From: Diacronema lutheri
Lineage: Eukaryota > Haptophyta > Pavlovophyceae > Pavlovales > Pavlovaceae
Direction of reading: 5' to 3'
DNA length: 64,000 nucleotides
NCBI GenBank assembly: GCA_019448385.1
Contig: JAGTXO010000073.1
Coordinates: 62,001-126,000, forward strand
Part shown: one piece after another, positions 8,717-18,572 of the stretch
Layout: each line of letters begins with the position of its first letter
How positions within the stretch are numbered: position 1 is the stretch's first letter
The notes under the pieces: generated by a model
Database searches by the model: none
Seen by the model: only the letters and a program-made list of their open reading frames with translations
Told to the model about the DNA's origin: nothing
Translations under genes and position numbers: made by a program

Positions 8717-9971
8717 TCACTTCTTGGCACCGCGAGGCGGGGTGAGCACGCGCCCGGCAGCCCCAGGAGGCAGCGCCTGCTGCCGGCTGCCGCCCGAGGG
8801 CGTCGACAGTCTCGCCTTCTTCTCCGCCGGCTTTAAAATCTGCACGGCGCGAGCGGGCCGGCGTGGCGCGCGGCGTGGCGTGCGGCGCCGGGCGCGAGTC
8901 AGCTGAAGCTTGCGCGCGCGCAGGCGAATGGAGACGGCAGCACGCGGCAACGCCCACCCTATGGGTACTCGCACATGCACGCCCGCCGACTCGACGGGCG
9001 CGCGCGTCCCCGCGCCAGGCCGCGCGCCCCCGCGCGCCCAGCCGCCGTGCTTCGCCATGCTTCGCCGCACGAACCTGGAAGGAGCACATGAGCGCCTCGT
9101 CGACGCTCATCATCGCGCCCGCATTGTCAAACTCGCCGCAGTAGTTGGGCGCGGAGAAGATCGTGACGAGCTGCCGCTTCGCGAAGAACTCGTACCCGTC
9201 CTCCACGACCTGGTGCGCGCGGCAGATCAGGTCGAGGTCGTGCCGCTGAAGGAACCGGCTGACGACATCCGCGCCAAAGGTGTACGAGACGCCACGGTCG
9301 TTCTCGCCCCAGCCGTGCACGTCCTTATCCGGATCGGACCAGAGCAGGTCGCACAGCAGGCCTGTGTCGGGGATGTCCGTCGGCCGCGGTATCCGCTGGA
9401 TCTCCGCGAGGTTGTGCAGGTCGGGCGAGAGGCCGCCGTGCATGCACATGATCTTCTCGTCGACGACCGCGCAGACGGGCAGGCAGTTGAAACAATCGGT
9501 GAACGTCTTCCACAGCTTGACGTTGTACCGGCGCTTGCACTCGTCGTAAAACCCGTAGATCCGGTTGATCGACGCGCACTCGTGGTTGCCGCGCAGCAGG
9601 AAGAAGTTCTCGGCGTACTTGATCTTGTACGCGAGCAGCAGGCAGATCGTCTCGAGCGACTGCTTGCCGCGGTCGACATAGTCACCGAGGAAGAGGTAGT
9701 TGGACTCGGGCGGGAAGCCGCCGTATTCAAAGAGCCGGAGGAGATCAAAGTACTGCCCGTGCGTGTCGCCGCAGATCTTGATCGGCGCCTCGAGCTCGAG
9801 TAGCATCGGCTGTCGGAGGAAGATCTCGCGCGAGAGCAGGCAGAGCCCGCGGATCTCCTCCTCCTTTAGCTCGACAAGCCGACCCTGCCGGCTGCCGCGC
9901 GCCTCCAACAGCCGGTCGATGATGCTGTCCACATCGATCTGCGGGGCCGCCGCCTGCGGAAGGCCCGCCAT
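8717..9971 (-). CDS. PP1: Serine/threonine protein phosphatase PP1 catalytic subunit, two exons
   Basis: CDS is complement of 9075-9971 joined to 8717-8839 (339 residues), starting [20 protein letters not shown]. The GT-AG intron (8840-9074) lies in the C-terminal sequence [14 protein letters not shown], restoring the exact PP1 signature. All metal and phosphate motifs are seen: GDTHGQ, GDYVDRG, LRGNHE and [25 protein letters not shown], the toxin/inhibitor loop region, is intact. The C-terminal tail of about 40 residues is Pro/Ser/Thr-rich and ends LTPPRGAKK, with a TPPR site like the one phosphorylated by CDKs in animal PP1. This is a nuclear/cytosolic phosphatase directed by partner proteins. 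High certainty. Confidence 0.97.
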
Positions 9972-10174
9972 CCCGTCGCCTTTCCGTTGGCCGCTTGCGA
10001 CGGGGTACGGCTGACTGACTCTACGAGTCAGACTGTCAGAGAGTACGAGACCGCGACACGGAGCGCCAAGCACTTGTGAGAACGTGAAGGGGAGGACAGG
10101 CGCCGAGTGTGACCCGGTCGACACCGTGACCGTCCCTGCGTCGCGAATGCGGGCAGGCTGCCAGGCTCGTGCGA

Positions 10175-11059
10175 TCACGCCGGGGTGCTGCTCTGGCCCA
10201 GCGGCGCACAGCGTTGCCTTTTCCTCGCATGCCTGATCATGTCGCACGCAGTGATTCGCCCCGCCTGTCCCGCTTTCCACCTTTGGTAGTCCCGTTGGCC
10301 TGCGAGGCCGGTGCGAAAGACTGCGCGCGCGCGGCGAGACGCGCGCAGACGGCGGCCGGGGCGCAGCCCGCAGCGTGAACCGTCGTCGGGCCGCGCAACG
10401 CGGGCGGCGCGGCCGCAACCGCGGCACGGGCGGGAAGCGCGCTACACACGCTGCGCAAGCAAGGCTGGCGCGGCCGCGCTGCGCACGTTTGCTCTCGGTC
10501 GACGAGAGCCGGTGCGTCAAGCCGCCCGGGTCGCCGTCCGAGCCCGTGAGGCACGTGTCGAGCATGCGCCGGTAGCGCGCCTCGAACGCGTCGGCGAGCA
10601 CCTTTGGCAGGCCTTCGTCATCCGGCGTGAGCTCGGCGACACGCAGCCCGTGCGCGAAGAAGAACTCGTTCTTGTCGCGCAGGTTCACCACGTCCGGGTC
10701 GGCTTTGAGCGCGTTGCGCGTCTGCGGCCCGAAACACTGCGGCGTGAGCACGTCCACGTGGTTTCCGCGGAGGAGTTCGCTCGCGAGGTAGACGGGCAGC
10801 TCAATCTTTGCACCGCTCGCGAGCATGTCGCCGTCCCCATCGTCGTCCAGCCACCCCAAGTGGTGCGACTCGTGCAGGAACTCGCATGGCACTTTCTGCG
10901 GAACACGCGCGCGCAGGCCGGTCGCGCGCGAGCGGGCAGGGTCGCAGGCCCACATTGAGCGGCGGGCGGATGGGCCCGACACGCCCACGCGCGCCGCACG
11001 CGCTCGCGCACCTCCTCCTCGGCGAGCAGGTCGTCGACCATCTGGTCGAACGCGCTCAT
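10175..11059 (-). CDS. PSF3: GINS complex subunit Psf3, three exons
   Basis: CDS is complement of 11012-11059, 10487-10895 and 10175-10320 (200 residues). Junctions are [14 protein letters not shown] and [20 protein letters not shown]; both GT-AG introns keep phase and restore family motifs. The middle exon has [12 protein letters not shown] and [12 protein letters not shown], the B-domain and A-domain landmarks of Psf3. The last exon, [20 protein letters not shown], matches the conserved C-terminus. GINS is the four-subunit part of the CMG helicase that unwinds DNA at replication forks. Its ATG (11057-11059) overlaps an in-frame ATG on the opposite strand, so the promoter is shared with the methyltransferase gene. 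Confidence 0.93.
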
Positions 11060-11108
11060 GCCCCCACCACTGGTCGGTTCATACGCCAAAAGGGCGCGCG
11101 TTGTCAGC

Positions 11109-12611
11109 ATGGCCGACCGCTCGAATGGCGCGCCGCCGACGTCGGTGGCGGACCTGCCCGCGGACTTGCCGGCGGGCAAGCACACGCTCCTGCGCGCGCG
11201 CGCGTGCGGGCTCGTTGCCGACGTTGCGTTGCTTTCGAAGCGCCTCGCCGCCTTTGCCGTTCTCGGCGGCGGCGGCGGCGGCGGCGGCCGAGGCGCGTGC
11301 CGCGTGCTTATCAAGGAGCGCGACGGGTTCTACTCGGCCGAGGCCATCGCGCGCATCGTCGAGCGGTTCGCGCAGCACCCGGCGGCGTGGGTGACCATCG
11401 ACGGATTCCCTGAGATCGAGCTCACGAGCGCTGGAGCGCCTACCCTCGTCCTGCACTGCACGCGACTCGAGCTCGGCGACGCGCCGGGCGAGGCGCGAGA
11501 GGGCGGCGACGCGGCGGCTGCGTGGGTCTGCGAGCCGGACGCGACTGCCGCGCCGCCGGCGTCCATCGCGCCCGTTGCTGGTGCGCCGCGCGCCGAGGCT
11601 GCTGCTGCGCTCGGTGCGCCGCACAAGCGCGCGCGCGATGCGACCGAGCCCGTGCGCCGGCACCACGCCAAGAAGGACTCGAGGCATCAGCACTTTGTCT
11701 CGTGGCTGTGCGACACGTACGGCGAGGACGCGCTACGCGCGGGTAGCGGCGTGCTCGACGTGGCCGGTGGCGCCGGCGGTGTCGCCTTCCAGCTGAGCGT
11801 GCGCCGCGAGATTGACGTTGTCGTCGTCGACCCGCGACCCGTGCGGTGCTCGCCGAGGCAGCGGCGCGCGCTGCGCCACCACGCGGAAAGCGCGACGGCC
11901 TTCCGCACGATGGAGCGCGCCGTCGCCGCGCCAGCGGAGACGGCGCGATGCACGCCGCCATCCGCGGCTCCAGTGCCGCACAATCTTGGCGCGCCGCTTC
12001 CGACCGACTTTTCGAACGTTGCCAACGAGCTCGGCGCTCGTCCGCGCGTGCTACCCACGCAGCTGCGCGAGCTCTTCGGCGCGCGCTTTGCGCGCGAGCA
12101 CAGCGCGCTGCTCTCGGCATGTTCGATCGTCGTCGGCATGCACCCGGACGAGGCGACCGAGGCGATCGTCGACTTGGCCGTCGCCGCACGCAAGCCGTTT
12201 GCGCTTCTCCCCTGCTGCGTCTTCCCCAAACGCTTCGCCGCGCGCCGGCTGCCCGACGGCAACGAGGTGCGCACGCACGCCGACCTGTGCGTGTACCTCG
12301 TGCACAAGGCGCGTCGGCTCTACGCCGCCGTCGCCGCCACGCCCAAGGGCGCGCACCCGCGCGATGGCGAGGCGCGCGAGATTGCGGACAGTACCGGCGT
12401 CGCGCTCAACGATGGCGCGGCTGCCGGAGCGCTCCTCGCCGGCGGCGATGGTGACGGCGACGGTGACGCGCGGGTTGGTGACTTTTTCGTCTCGAGTGCC
12501 ACGCTCGACGGCTTCGAGGGCAGAAACGTGGTCGTCTTCTCGCATCGTGCGGAGGCGTGCGCGCCGAGCGTGGGCCCAAACGGCGGGTGCGTGTCGCAGC
12601 CTGGCCAATGA
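11109..12611 (+). CDS. Predicted SAM-dependent methyltransferase-like protein
   Basis: 500 residues from ATG 11109; an upstream in-frame ATG at 11058 would add 17 residues but overlaps the Psf3 start. The first 180 residues are Ala/Gly-rich and unassigned. From about residue 190, HHAKKDSRHQHFVSWLCDTY leads into GVLDVAGGAGGVAFQLSV, a Gly-rich motif I of Rossmann methyltransferases, and DVVVVDPRPVR, with the acidic motif II. Later IVVGMHPDEATEAIVDLAVA and FALLPCCVFPKRFAARR form a Cys-containing block seen in a family of uncharacterised algal, plant and fungal proteins. A GDGDGDGD run lies near the end. The target is unknown; RNA or protein are both possible. Confidence 0.7.
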   Translation: MADRSNGAPPTSVADLPADLPAGKHTLLRARACGLVADVALLSKRLAAFAVLGGGGGGGGRGACRVLIKERDGFYSAEAIARIVERFAQHPAAWVTIDGFPEIELTSAGAPTLVLHCTRLELGDAPGEAREGGDAAAAWVCEPDATAAPPASIAPVAGAPRAEAAAALGAPHKRARDATEPVRRHHAKKDSRHQHFVSWLCDTYGEDALRAGSGVLDVAGGAGGVAFQLSVRREIDVVVVDPRPVRCSPRQRRALRHHAESATAFRTMERAVAAPAETARCTPPSAAPVPHNLGAPLPTDFSNVANELGARPRVLPTQLRELFGARFAREHSALLSACSIVVGMHPDEATEAIVDLAVAARKPFALLPCCVFPKRFAARRLPDGNEVRTHADLCVYLVHKARRLYAAVAATPKGAHPRDGEAREIADSTGVALNDGAAAGALLAGGDGDGDGDARVGDFFVSSATLDGFEGRNVVVFSHRAEACAPSVGPNGGCVSQPGQ

Positions 12612-12679
12612 CAGCAGCTCTACGCCAACGTCGTAAGGTGAACTTTCAGATTTGCGAGCCTAGGTCCGTGAGACCGCCG

Positions 12680-13969
12680 TCATTGGCGGCCTCTGCCCGG
12701 TTGGCGCGCAACCAACTCAGCGAGCGCACGCTTCAGCATGGCGCGGAATCGGACCGCCGCAGCGAGGCGGGAGCCCGGCGGGCAGGCGGCCGCATCGGCG
12801 AGCAGTCGCTCGTCTTGGGCGAGCGTCGTGGTCGACAGCGCCGCGGTGGGCAACGGCGGCAGGGGCGAGCCGTCCGCACTGGCGCCTGGCGACCGTGCGC
12901 TGCGCAGCGCTCGTGCGAGCATCAGCACGTCGAGCTCGAGCGCGGGCGGCGAGCCATCGATAAAGCCGTACTCGGCGAGCAGACGATCGTTGGAGAGGGC
13001 GCCGCCGCCATACTGTATGAGCACCTGCGGGTGCGGCGGCCGGGCGCGCGCAGCGCACGATCGGCGCGCGCAGAGCCATGCGGCCGCGAGGGCTGTCGCG
13101 CGGGAGCGCGCGCGCACCTGCTCGCCGCGCGCAATGTCCCTGGCGGCAAGGACGTTCAGCCGGCCTCCGACGCGGCCCGACGGGATCGCGTTCGCCCTTG
13201 ACAGGTGGTGGTTGCACATGTCGACGAGCGGGATAAGGAGCTTGCGCGCCGGCGCGGTCGGCAATGCGTCCTGCACGGTGAGCACGCGCGAGAGCACGAC
13301 CCAGCGCGCCCAGTTGAGCTCCGCTGGGTCGAAGCCGCCGGCATTGGCGGCAGCGCGGAGCGCCGACGCGCGCGCTGCCACCTCCGCCTCGAGCGGCGGC
13401 CATTGGAGCTCGCGCAGCTCCTCGTCTGAGAAGAAGTCTGGCGTGCTCAAGTCAGCCGAGCCCATCGGAGGGATCGCGTCGAAGAAAGGGGCGAACGCGA
13501 GCGCGCGCGGGTCGGCCGCGCTGCCTGTGCGCGCCGCCCGCAGCGCGTGCCACGCGCCCAAAAAGGCGCGCGCCGCCGGCAGCGGATCGACGGCGTCCAC
13601 GCCGAGGTCGAGCGCGAGCGCCGATGGGATAGCGATGAGCGCGTCTCCTTTGCGCACATCCTCGGTGGCCATCACGCCGCGTAGGCCGGCAAAGCCAGCG
13701 ATCGCGACGCGTCGCGACGCGCCGCCCGCGTCGAGCCATGCGTACAGCGCCTCGTACCCTCCGAGCAGCTCCGCCGCGCTCGTCGCGGTCGTGCATCCGG
13801 CGGGCGGCGCGCCAAAGCCGCCGCCTGAGCGCGCCGGCATCCCCTTTCCGCCCTTCTTGGCGGCAAGCGTGACGTATGCGCGCGCAGCGCGCGCTCGCGC
13901 CGCGCACGCCGGCCGCACCGCGACGCTCCCCACGGCCAGCGACAAAAGAGCGAGCACGCGGACACCCAT
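12680..13969 (-). CDS. Plastid-targeted SET-domain lysine methyltransferase (Rubisco LSMT-like), two exons
   Basis: CDS is complement of 13118-13969 joined to 12680-13024 (398 residues). The 93-bp GT-AG intron (13025-13117) is a multiple of three and has no stop, so it looks coding if missed; removing it gives ARGEQ|VLIQYGGGALSNDRLL, the expected SET sequence. The N-terminus (MGVRVLALLSLAVGSVAVRP) is a signal peptide followed by an Ala/Arg stretch, as in plastid precursors. SET landmarks are PLVDMCNHH (the NH motif), RDIARGEQ and LAEYGFIDGSPP, with the catalytic-region Tyr. RLSMT/SETD-type enzymes methylate lysines of Rubisco, aldolase or other proteins; the substrate here is inference. Confidence 0.85.
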   Translation of the reverse strand: MGVRVLALLSLAVGSVAVRPACAARARAARAYVTLAAKKGGKGMPARSGGGFGAPPAGCTTATSAAELLGGYEALYAWLDAGGASRRVAIAGFAGLRGVMATEDVRKGDALIAIPSALALDLGVDAVDPLPAARAFLGAWHALRAARTGSAADPRALAFAPFFDAIPPMGSADLSTPDFFSDEELRELQWPPLEAEVAARASALRAAANAGGFDPAELNWARWVVLSRVLTVQDALPTAPARKLLIPLVDMCNHHLSRANAIPSGRVGGRLNVLAARDIARGEQVRARSRATALAAAWLCARRSCAARARPPHPQVLIQYGGGALSNDRLLAEYGFIDGSPPALELDVLMLARALRSARSPGASADGSPLPPLPTAALSTTTLAQDERLLADAAACPPGSRLAAAVRFRAMLKRALAELVARQPGRGRQ

Positions 13970-14294
13970 CGTGCGTACTTCGACAGGTATTTTTCAAAAA
14001 TGGTCGCAAGCTGGAGTCAGGGCGCCAGGCGCTCGGGCCCGCGCTCCGTTCGTAGCGAGCGTCAGAGCGCGCGGCGTGGGTCCGAATTCAAAGCGACGAC
14101 CGTGCGCACGTCGGCAGCGGGCCCACGGGCCCACCCACCCCTAGCCAAGAAAAGGGCCCCCGCGCCGCGGCAGGTGCCGTCCACACCGCCGCTGGCGTCC
14201 ACGTCAGTCTGGACGCCGTGGTCGGCCCGGCGCTGCGGCGGCGCCTGCCCGCACGCCATCTTCACGCGCGCGAGCAGAATGTGCGCGTGCCCGC
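13970..14294. other. Intergenic stretch, no gene seen
   Basis: Between the SET gene start and the sulfotransferase end. Frames here are Arg/Ala-rich with no motif on either strand. It should hold the promoter of the SET gene next to 13969; TTTTTCAAAAATGG near 13990-14002 is the only notable AT-rich patch. Confidence 0.5.
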
Positions 14295-15589
14295 TCACGA
14301 CGCACGCGGCGAGCTGAGGTGCATGTGCCGCTCGAGCGCCGCTTCGGCTACGCCGCGCGAGGGCGCGCCCATGCACGCCATCCACGCGTCCGCGCCCATG
14401 TGTGAGAACGTGACGAGCAAGACTGAGAAGAGCGCGCGATATTTCACATCCACAATTCCGAAGCACTTCAGGGTCTTCAGCACGTCAGCAGTGGCCTCCT
14501 CTCCCACCGTGCCTTTGTGCTCGCGCGAGCGACTTTTTCGTGGATGATGAACGTGGTGTTGAGGACGGCGCTCCTCGCCCAGCGCTCGCGCATCGCCGCG
14601 AGGCGGATCGGCACAAGCATCGCCTTCTGGATCCTGCGCGCACGCGGAAGATGTTTGCCGTCCTCGAGCGACTGCGATGCACCCAGATGACGTCGGCGAC
14701 GAGGATGCAATCCAGCGTTCGTGTTCTTGGCCTTCAGCGTGCCTAGCAGCTTTGCACTCCAAGGGGCGCCAAGCTTGCGCCCAAAGACGCCAATCAGCGA
14801 CGCAAAGTCATCGACCAGCATCGCCCACATGCACGGGTGCAGCACATTCGACACCGCAACTCTGCACGCGGCCTGCATGACCGACCTGTTGGCGAAGCTT
14901 CTGAGACCACTCAGACGAGGAACGAGGGGAATGGCGCCAACGGACCAGCGCTCAAAGCCTGCATCGCAGTATCCCTGCGCTCGCTGCGCATCGCTCCACT
15001 TGTGCTGCCCTTCTGCGCCGTCGACGCAGAAGTAGTTGTAGTGAGAGATCATCTGGGACAACGGCTCACGCACGTTGATCGCGTAGACGCACCGCGTGTC
15101 GACAAAGTGACAAGCCGCGATCGTCTGATCTCTGTCGCCAAAGAGCACGCGCGTCGCGTTGCGCGCGTGCTGCGGGAGCGCGAACCACCGATCGATGTAG
15201 CCTGCGCCGCGCAAGCTGCTAGGCACCAGAGCCTCCGTCCAGCGCCGCAAGCTCGCGAGGGGCCCGTCAGGGAACCAGCACACCCACGACTCGCATGCGC
15301 GGCACAGCTCAATCAAGGCCCCCTTGACTGTTGTCCCACCCGCCTTCTGGTTGTGCAAAAAGACGAGCATGTCCACATCGGTCGTGCCGCACCGACCAGA
15401 GCCCACACGCGGGCGCAGCTCGCCACGGGCGCTCGCATCGGCGACATCCTCGTTAGCGTAATCGCAAGCAGGCAGGCGGGTGATCGCCGCCGCGTCCGAT
15501 CGCAGCAATCTGTGGTGCTCCTTTGTCGTCGCATCCCAACATCGCGCAGAGCCCGTGGGGCGTGCCAGCAGTAGCCACACAACCAGCAT
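14295..15589 (-). pseudogene. Sulfotransferase-like protein, frame disturbed in the C-terminal third
   Basis: Starts at ATG 15589 with a short hydrophobic anchor (MLVVWLLLARPTGSA), then Cys-rich lumenal sequence. MLVFLHNQKAGGTTVKGALI is the 5'-PSB loop that binds PAPS sulfate, and YAINVREPLSQMISHYNYF is the 3'-PB region, as in Golgi carbohydrate sulfotransferases. One frame runs to a stop at 14477. From about 14750 the family-like sequence moves between frames: LDCILVADVIWVHRS lies in another frame, and after AVLNTTFIIHEK the stretch LKTLKCFGIVDVKYRALFS continues in a different one to a stop at 14295. Two or three small indels would explain this, so the gene is either decayed or carries sequence errors. 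No intron with good sites removes the shifts. Confidence 0.6.
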
Positions 15590-15636
15590 CCCGTTTGTGG
15601 GCCGGCATTGAAATTTTTTGGAAGGCAAAATTTAAT

Positions 15637-15663
15637 GGCAAACGTGTGGCCAACACGTTTGCC
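15637..15663. repeat. Perfect 11-bp-arm hairpin
   Basis: GGCAAACGTGT at 15637-15647 is the exact reverse complement of ACACGTTTGCC at 15653-15663, with a 5-bp loop. A related half-copy (CCGTTTGCCAAACG) follows at about 15673. Confidence 0.7.
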
Positions 15664-15720
15664 AATTTGAGCCCGTTTGCCAAACGTTTGTTCGGCGGTG
15701 TTCGACAGACCCTCCCGGCG

Positions 15721-15754
15721 AACAGTTGGGTGAGCCTCGGTTGGCCCAACTGTT
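15721..15754. repeat. Perfect 10-bp-arm hairpin
   Basis: AACAGTTGGG at 15721-15730 pairs exactly with CCCAACTGTT at 15745-15754 across a 14-bp loop. It forms the second of two hairpins in this AT-richer patch upstream of the sulfotransferase. Confidence 0.7.
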
Positions 15755-16363
15755 TGGCAGCCTAGCGGACTGCAGCCCCCTCCCTTGAGCGCCCGGCGGC
15801 CGGCAGCCAGCAGCCCGCGAGCACCGTGTCGGCTGACTAATGTTCCCCGAGCACCCGCGGTGCGTGGGCGGGGGCATTTGCTGCCTGTCCTCGAGCCTCT
15901 GCGTGTGCGGCGCGCGGCGGCTAGGCGCGAGGGGGCGGCTAGGCACGAGGGGGCCGTTGGGCCTGCTCCGCCGGTCGCCTCGCTGCACGGCGTCGGCGTT
16001 CCGGCTAAGCGCTGATGACTGAAAGAAAAAAAGAAGAAAAAACGCACCGAGTCCCTGACAGCATGGATGCGTCGATGTGCCGGCGAGGGGTGGCTAGGCG
16101 TGTGTGGGTGTCCGCCCATGACGCGTCCTGCCACGTCCTTGCCGTCCCGGCCGTTCCCGCTGCCGGCGTGCACAGGGTCGACGCCCTGATTTCGGCCTGA
16201 TGTTGCGTGCGCCCTTTCGCTCGCTCCGTTTGTCCAGCCTCGGCCCCGTGCGCGCCCCTCCTGCTGACCCGCCTGTAAGCGTCGTTAGTATTTTCAAAGG
16301 GGGCGCCATACCGCAACATAATGGCCGCGTGAGAGGCGTACGCGCGCAGCACGCCTCGGGCGC

Positions 16364-18307
16364 ATGTGGCCGCCGCCGGGGCACGCGCCAATGCATTACC
16401 CGCCGCCGCCGTCGCTCGGCCACCCGCCACCACCCGCGCGCCCGCTCGGCTACGCGACGTTCCCGCACATGCCCGGGATGCTGGCGCAGCCGGCACCCCC
16501 GCCGTTCCCGCCGACCGCACCGCCCTCGATCAACTTTGCGCGCCCGCCAGCGGCTTACGCGTCGCACGCGCCGCACATGCAGTCGCAGGGCCTGCCTGCG
16601 CCGCCGCCGCCTTTGGCCATGCACTGGGGCCCGCAAATGTGGCCCGCGCAGCCGCCGATGCCGCCGTGGCCCGCGCAGCACCGCCCCCCGCCTCCTCCAT
16701 TCCACACCGCGCCGTACGGCGCGGGTGGGCGCGGCGGCGGCGGCGGCGGGCGCGCGCGCCGCGGGCGTGGGCGCGGTGGTGGTGCTGGTGGCCGAGCGGG
16801 CGGCGGGTATGCGCACGCTGCGGGGCCAAGCACGCAACACGCCACGCTGGGCGTCGGCGTGCCGCCCGTCGAGCGCGCCACGCGGCCCGCCGACAGCCGC
16901 TCGTCGGCCGAGCTGCGGTGCGAGCCGTGCGACCGGTCGTTCGGCAGCGTGAAGGATCATGCCGCGCATCTCAGCACGCACGTGCGCTGCCCGCACTGCG
17001 CCTTCGAGGGCTGCCGGCGCGCGGTCAACATTCACCAGCAGGACGCGCATGGCACCGGCCCGGGCGCGGCGCGCGGCCTCGGCGGTGGCGCGGGCGCGCG
17101 CGTCGGCTCGGTGCGGGCCGACGAGGCGGAGGACGATGGCGCGGAGCGCAGCGAGGACGAGGAGGAGTGCTTCGTCCGCCAGCGCGCCGCCACCGGCGCC
17201 ATTCCCACCGCGCCCAGCTGTTCGCCCGCCGAGACTCCCGAAGAGCTCGCCGCGTACCTCGCCGCGCGCAAACGATTTTATCCAACCGCCGCGAATGTCG
17301 CGCGCAAGGTGCGCCGGCGCAGCCGCGCGGCGCGCGTGCGCGCACGAGCGCTCTCGCGCCCGCGCCGACCGGCCACCGAGCGGTGCGAGCAAAGCCCACC
17401 GCCAGCAGAGCGTGCGCGCAAGGGGCGAGCGGTTGGCGCGCGCGCGCGCCAACGCGCGGCTCAGCTCGCACCATCCCCTCGCGTCGCGCGCGCGCCACCG
17501 CCGCGTGCGCAGGCGCAGGCGCTCGCCGAGGCCGCCGCTCGCGGCGAACTGCCCAAGGAGCACCAGCGCAAGCGCGGCCGCGACGCTGGTGCGGCCGAGG
17601 GCGGGCGTGGTGGCGGTGGCAAGCGTGGCGGGCCACGGCGCGCCTGTCCGTTCTTCATCTCGCCGCGAGGCTGCCGCAACGGCGCGCGGTGCAAGTTCGC
17701 ACACGGCGATGAGACGCCCGCCGCGCTGACGCCCGCGAACGCGCCGCCGGCCGTCGCGCCGGCCGCTGCCTCGGCTGCGCCGGCGGCCGCGCCGCTCGGC
17801 GCGCTGGCCGGCCTCATTGCGGCGTACGGCGAGTCGAGCCGGTCGAGCGTCGCGCCAGACGATGGCGCCACGCTCGGCGTCATTGAGAGCGCGGACAACG
17901 TGCCTGACGAAACGAGCGATGCCGCCAACCCGCTCACGCACGCTGCGGCGGCCGGCGGTGCAGCGGCCGGCTACGCAGACGAGCCGCGCTCAGGCGAGCC
18001 TGTTGGCTGTGCGGCGACGGTCAGGGCCGCTTCGACGGCCGATGCTGGTGCGCGTGCGAGCGTGGGCGCGGCGCTGCCAGACGAGCACCGCAAGCCCGCC
18101 GCCGCGTCGTGCGATCGGATCGCCGCGCGCGCCGCGCCGCATGAGCGCGCGCAGCAGCCGGCGCGGGCGGAGTCTGTGCGGCACAGCGCGCCGACGTTGC
18201 TCCAAAAGCTGCTCGCCAAGGAGATTCGCGCGGAGAAGAGCCTCGTGCTCCAGTGCATCCGGCACATCACGTCGCACGACTTCCTGCACGTCGCCGACCG
18301 GCAGTGA
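16364..18307 (+). CDS. NUFIP1: NUFIP1-like box C/D snoRNP assembly factor with C2H2 and CCCH fingers
   Basis: ATG 16364. The 204-bp GT-AG intron 17309-17512 (NVARK|AQALAEAAARGELP) is stop-free and in frame; without it the protein has 579 residues. The N-terminus is Pro/Gly/His-rich, then an RGG stretch. Around residues 183-225 are Cys/His fingers (LRCEPCDRSFGSVKDHAAH and RCPHCAFEGC). Residues about 288-312 carry TPEELAAYLAARKRFYPT, the hallmark NUFIP1 motif that binds Snu13/15.5K and Hit1 partners. A CCCH finger (CPFFISPRGCRNGARC) follows. The C-terminus TLLQKLLAKEIRAEKSLVLQ resembles the conserved NUFIP tail. It should act in the nucleus with the R2TP complex to build box C/D snoRNPs. Confidence 0.85.
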   Translation: MWPPPGHAPMHYPPPPSLGHPPPPARPLGYATFPHMPGMLAQPAPPPFPPTAPPSINFARPPAAYASHAPHMQSQGLPAPPPPLAMHWGPQMWPAQPPMPPWPAQHRPPPPPFHTAPYGAGGRGGGGGGRARRGRGRGGGAGGRAGGGYAHAAGPSTQHATLGVGVPPVERATRPADSRSSAELRCEPCDRSFGSVKDHAAHLSTHVRCPHCAFEGCRRAVNIHQQDAHGTGPGAARGLGGGAGARVGSVRADEAEDDGAERSEDEEECFVRQRAATGAIPTAPSCSPAETPEELAAYLAARKRFYPTAANVARKVRRRSRAARVRARALSRPRRPATERCEQSPPPAERARKGRAVGARARQRAAQLAPSPRVARAPPPRAQAQALAEAAARGELPKEHQRKRGRDAGAAEGGRGGGGKRGGPRRACPFFISPRGCRNGARCKFAHGDETPAALTPANAPPAVAPAAASAAPAAAPLGALAGLIAAYGESSRSSVAPDDGATLGVIESADNVPDETSDAANPLTHAAAAGGAAAGYADEPRSGEPVGCAATVRAASTADAGARASVGAALPDEHRKPAAASCDRIAARAAPHERAQQPARAESVRHSAPTLLQKLLAKEIRAEKSLVLQCIRHITSHDFLHVADRQ

Positions 18308-18572
18308 GCTGTGGGCAGCGCTTTCGGCCGCACTGAGGCTCGCTGCTCGCACCTGCCGTGGGACCAGGCGGGGCCAGGGCCGCCCACGGCTCCTGGGCGG
18401 GCCATGGGAGTGCCGTTCGACGGTGCGAGCGTGCGAGTGCGAGACGATGCAACGCGGCCCTCGGCCCTCCCCTGGCCGGCTGGCCCGCCCAGTTTGACAT
18501 TGGTGGCTACTCGATTCCCCCGCAGCTGGTGCTGGCCCGCCCTAACCCTAACCCGATTACAAAGACGAGCTC
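18308..18572. promoter_or_regulatory. Promoter/intergenic region with a short telomere-like motif
   Basis: Non-coding space before the 3-beta-HSD gene. At about 18541-18554 it reads CCTAACCCTAACCC, two-plus units of CCCTAA, 19 bp before the ATG. Too short to be a telomere remnant with confidence; it may be a promoter element. Confidence 0.35.

Larger units (their letters stand above)
15590..16363. other. Intergenic region with hairpins and a purine tract
   Basis: No supported gene. It contains two hairpins (15637-15663 and 15721-15754) just upstream of the sulfotransferase and a purine-rich tract (about 16019-16043). Read on the minus strand, the tract is a strong polypyrimidine run ending in CAG, like a splice acceptor, so a 5'-UTR intron of the sulfotransferase is possible. 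The right end should hold the NUFIP1 promoter. Confidence 0.5.

Noticed and set aside
16094-17941. Minus-strand open frame opposite NUFIP1
   Set aside because: No recognisable domain; the plus strand carries the zinc fingers and NUFIP motif.
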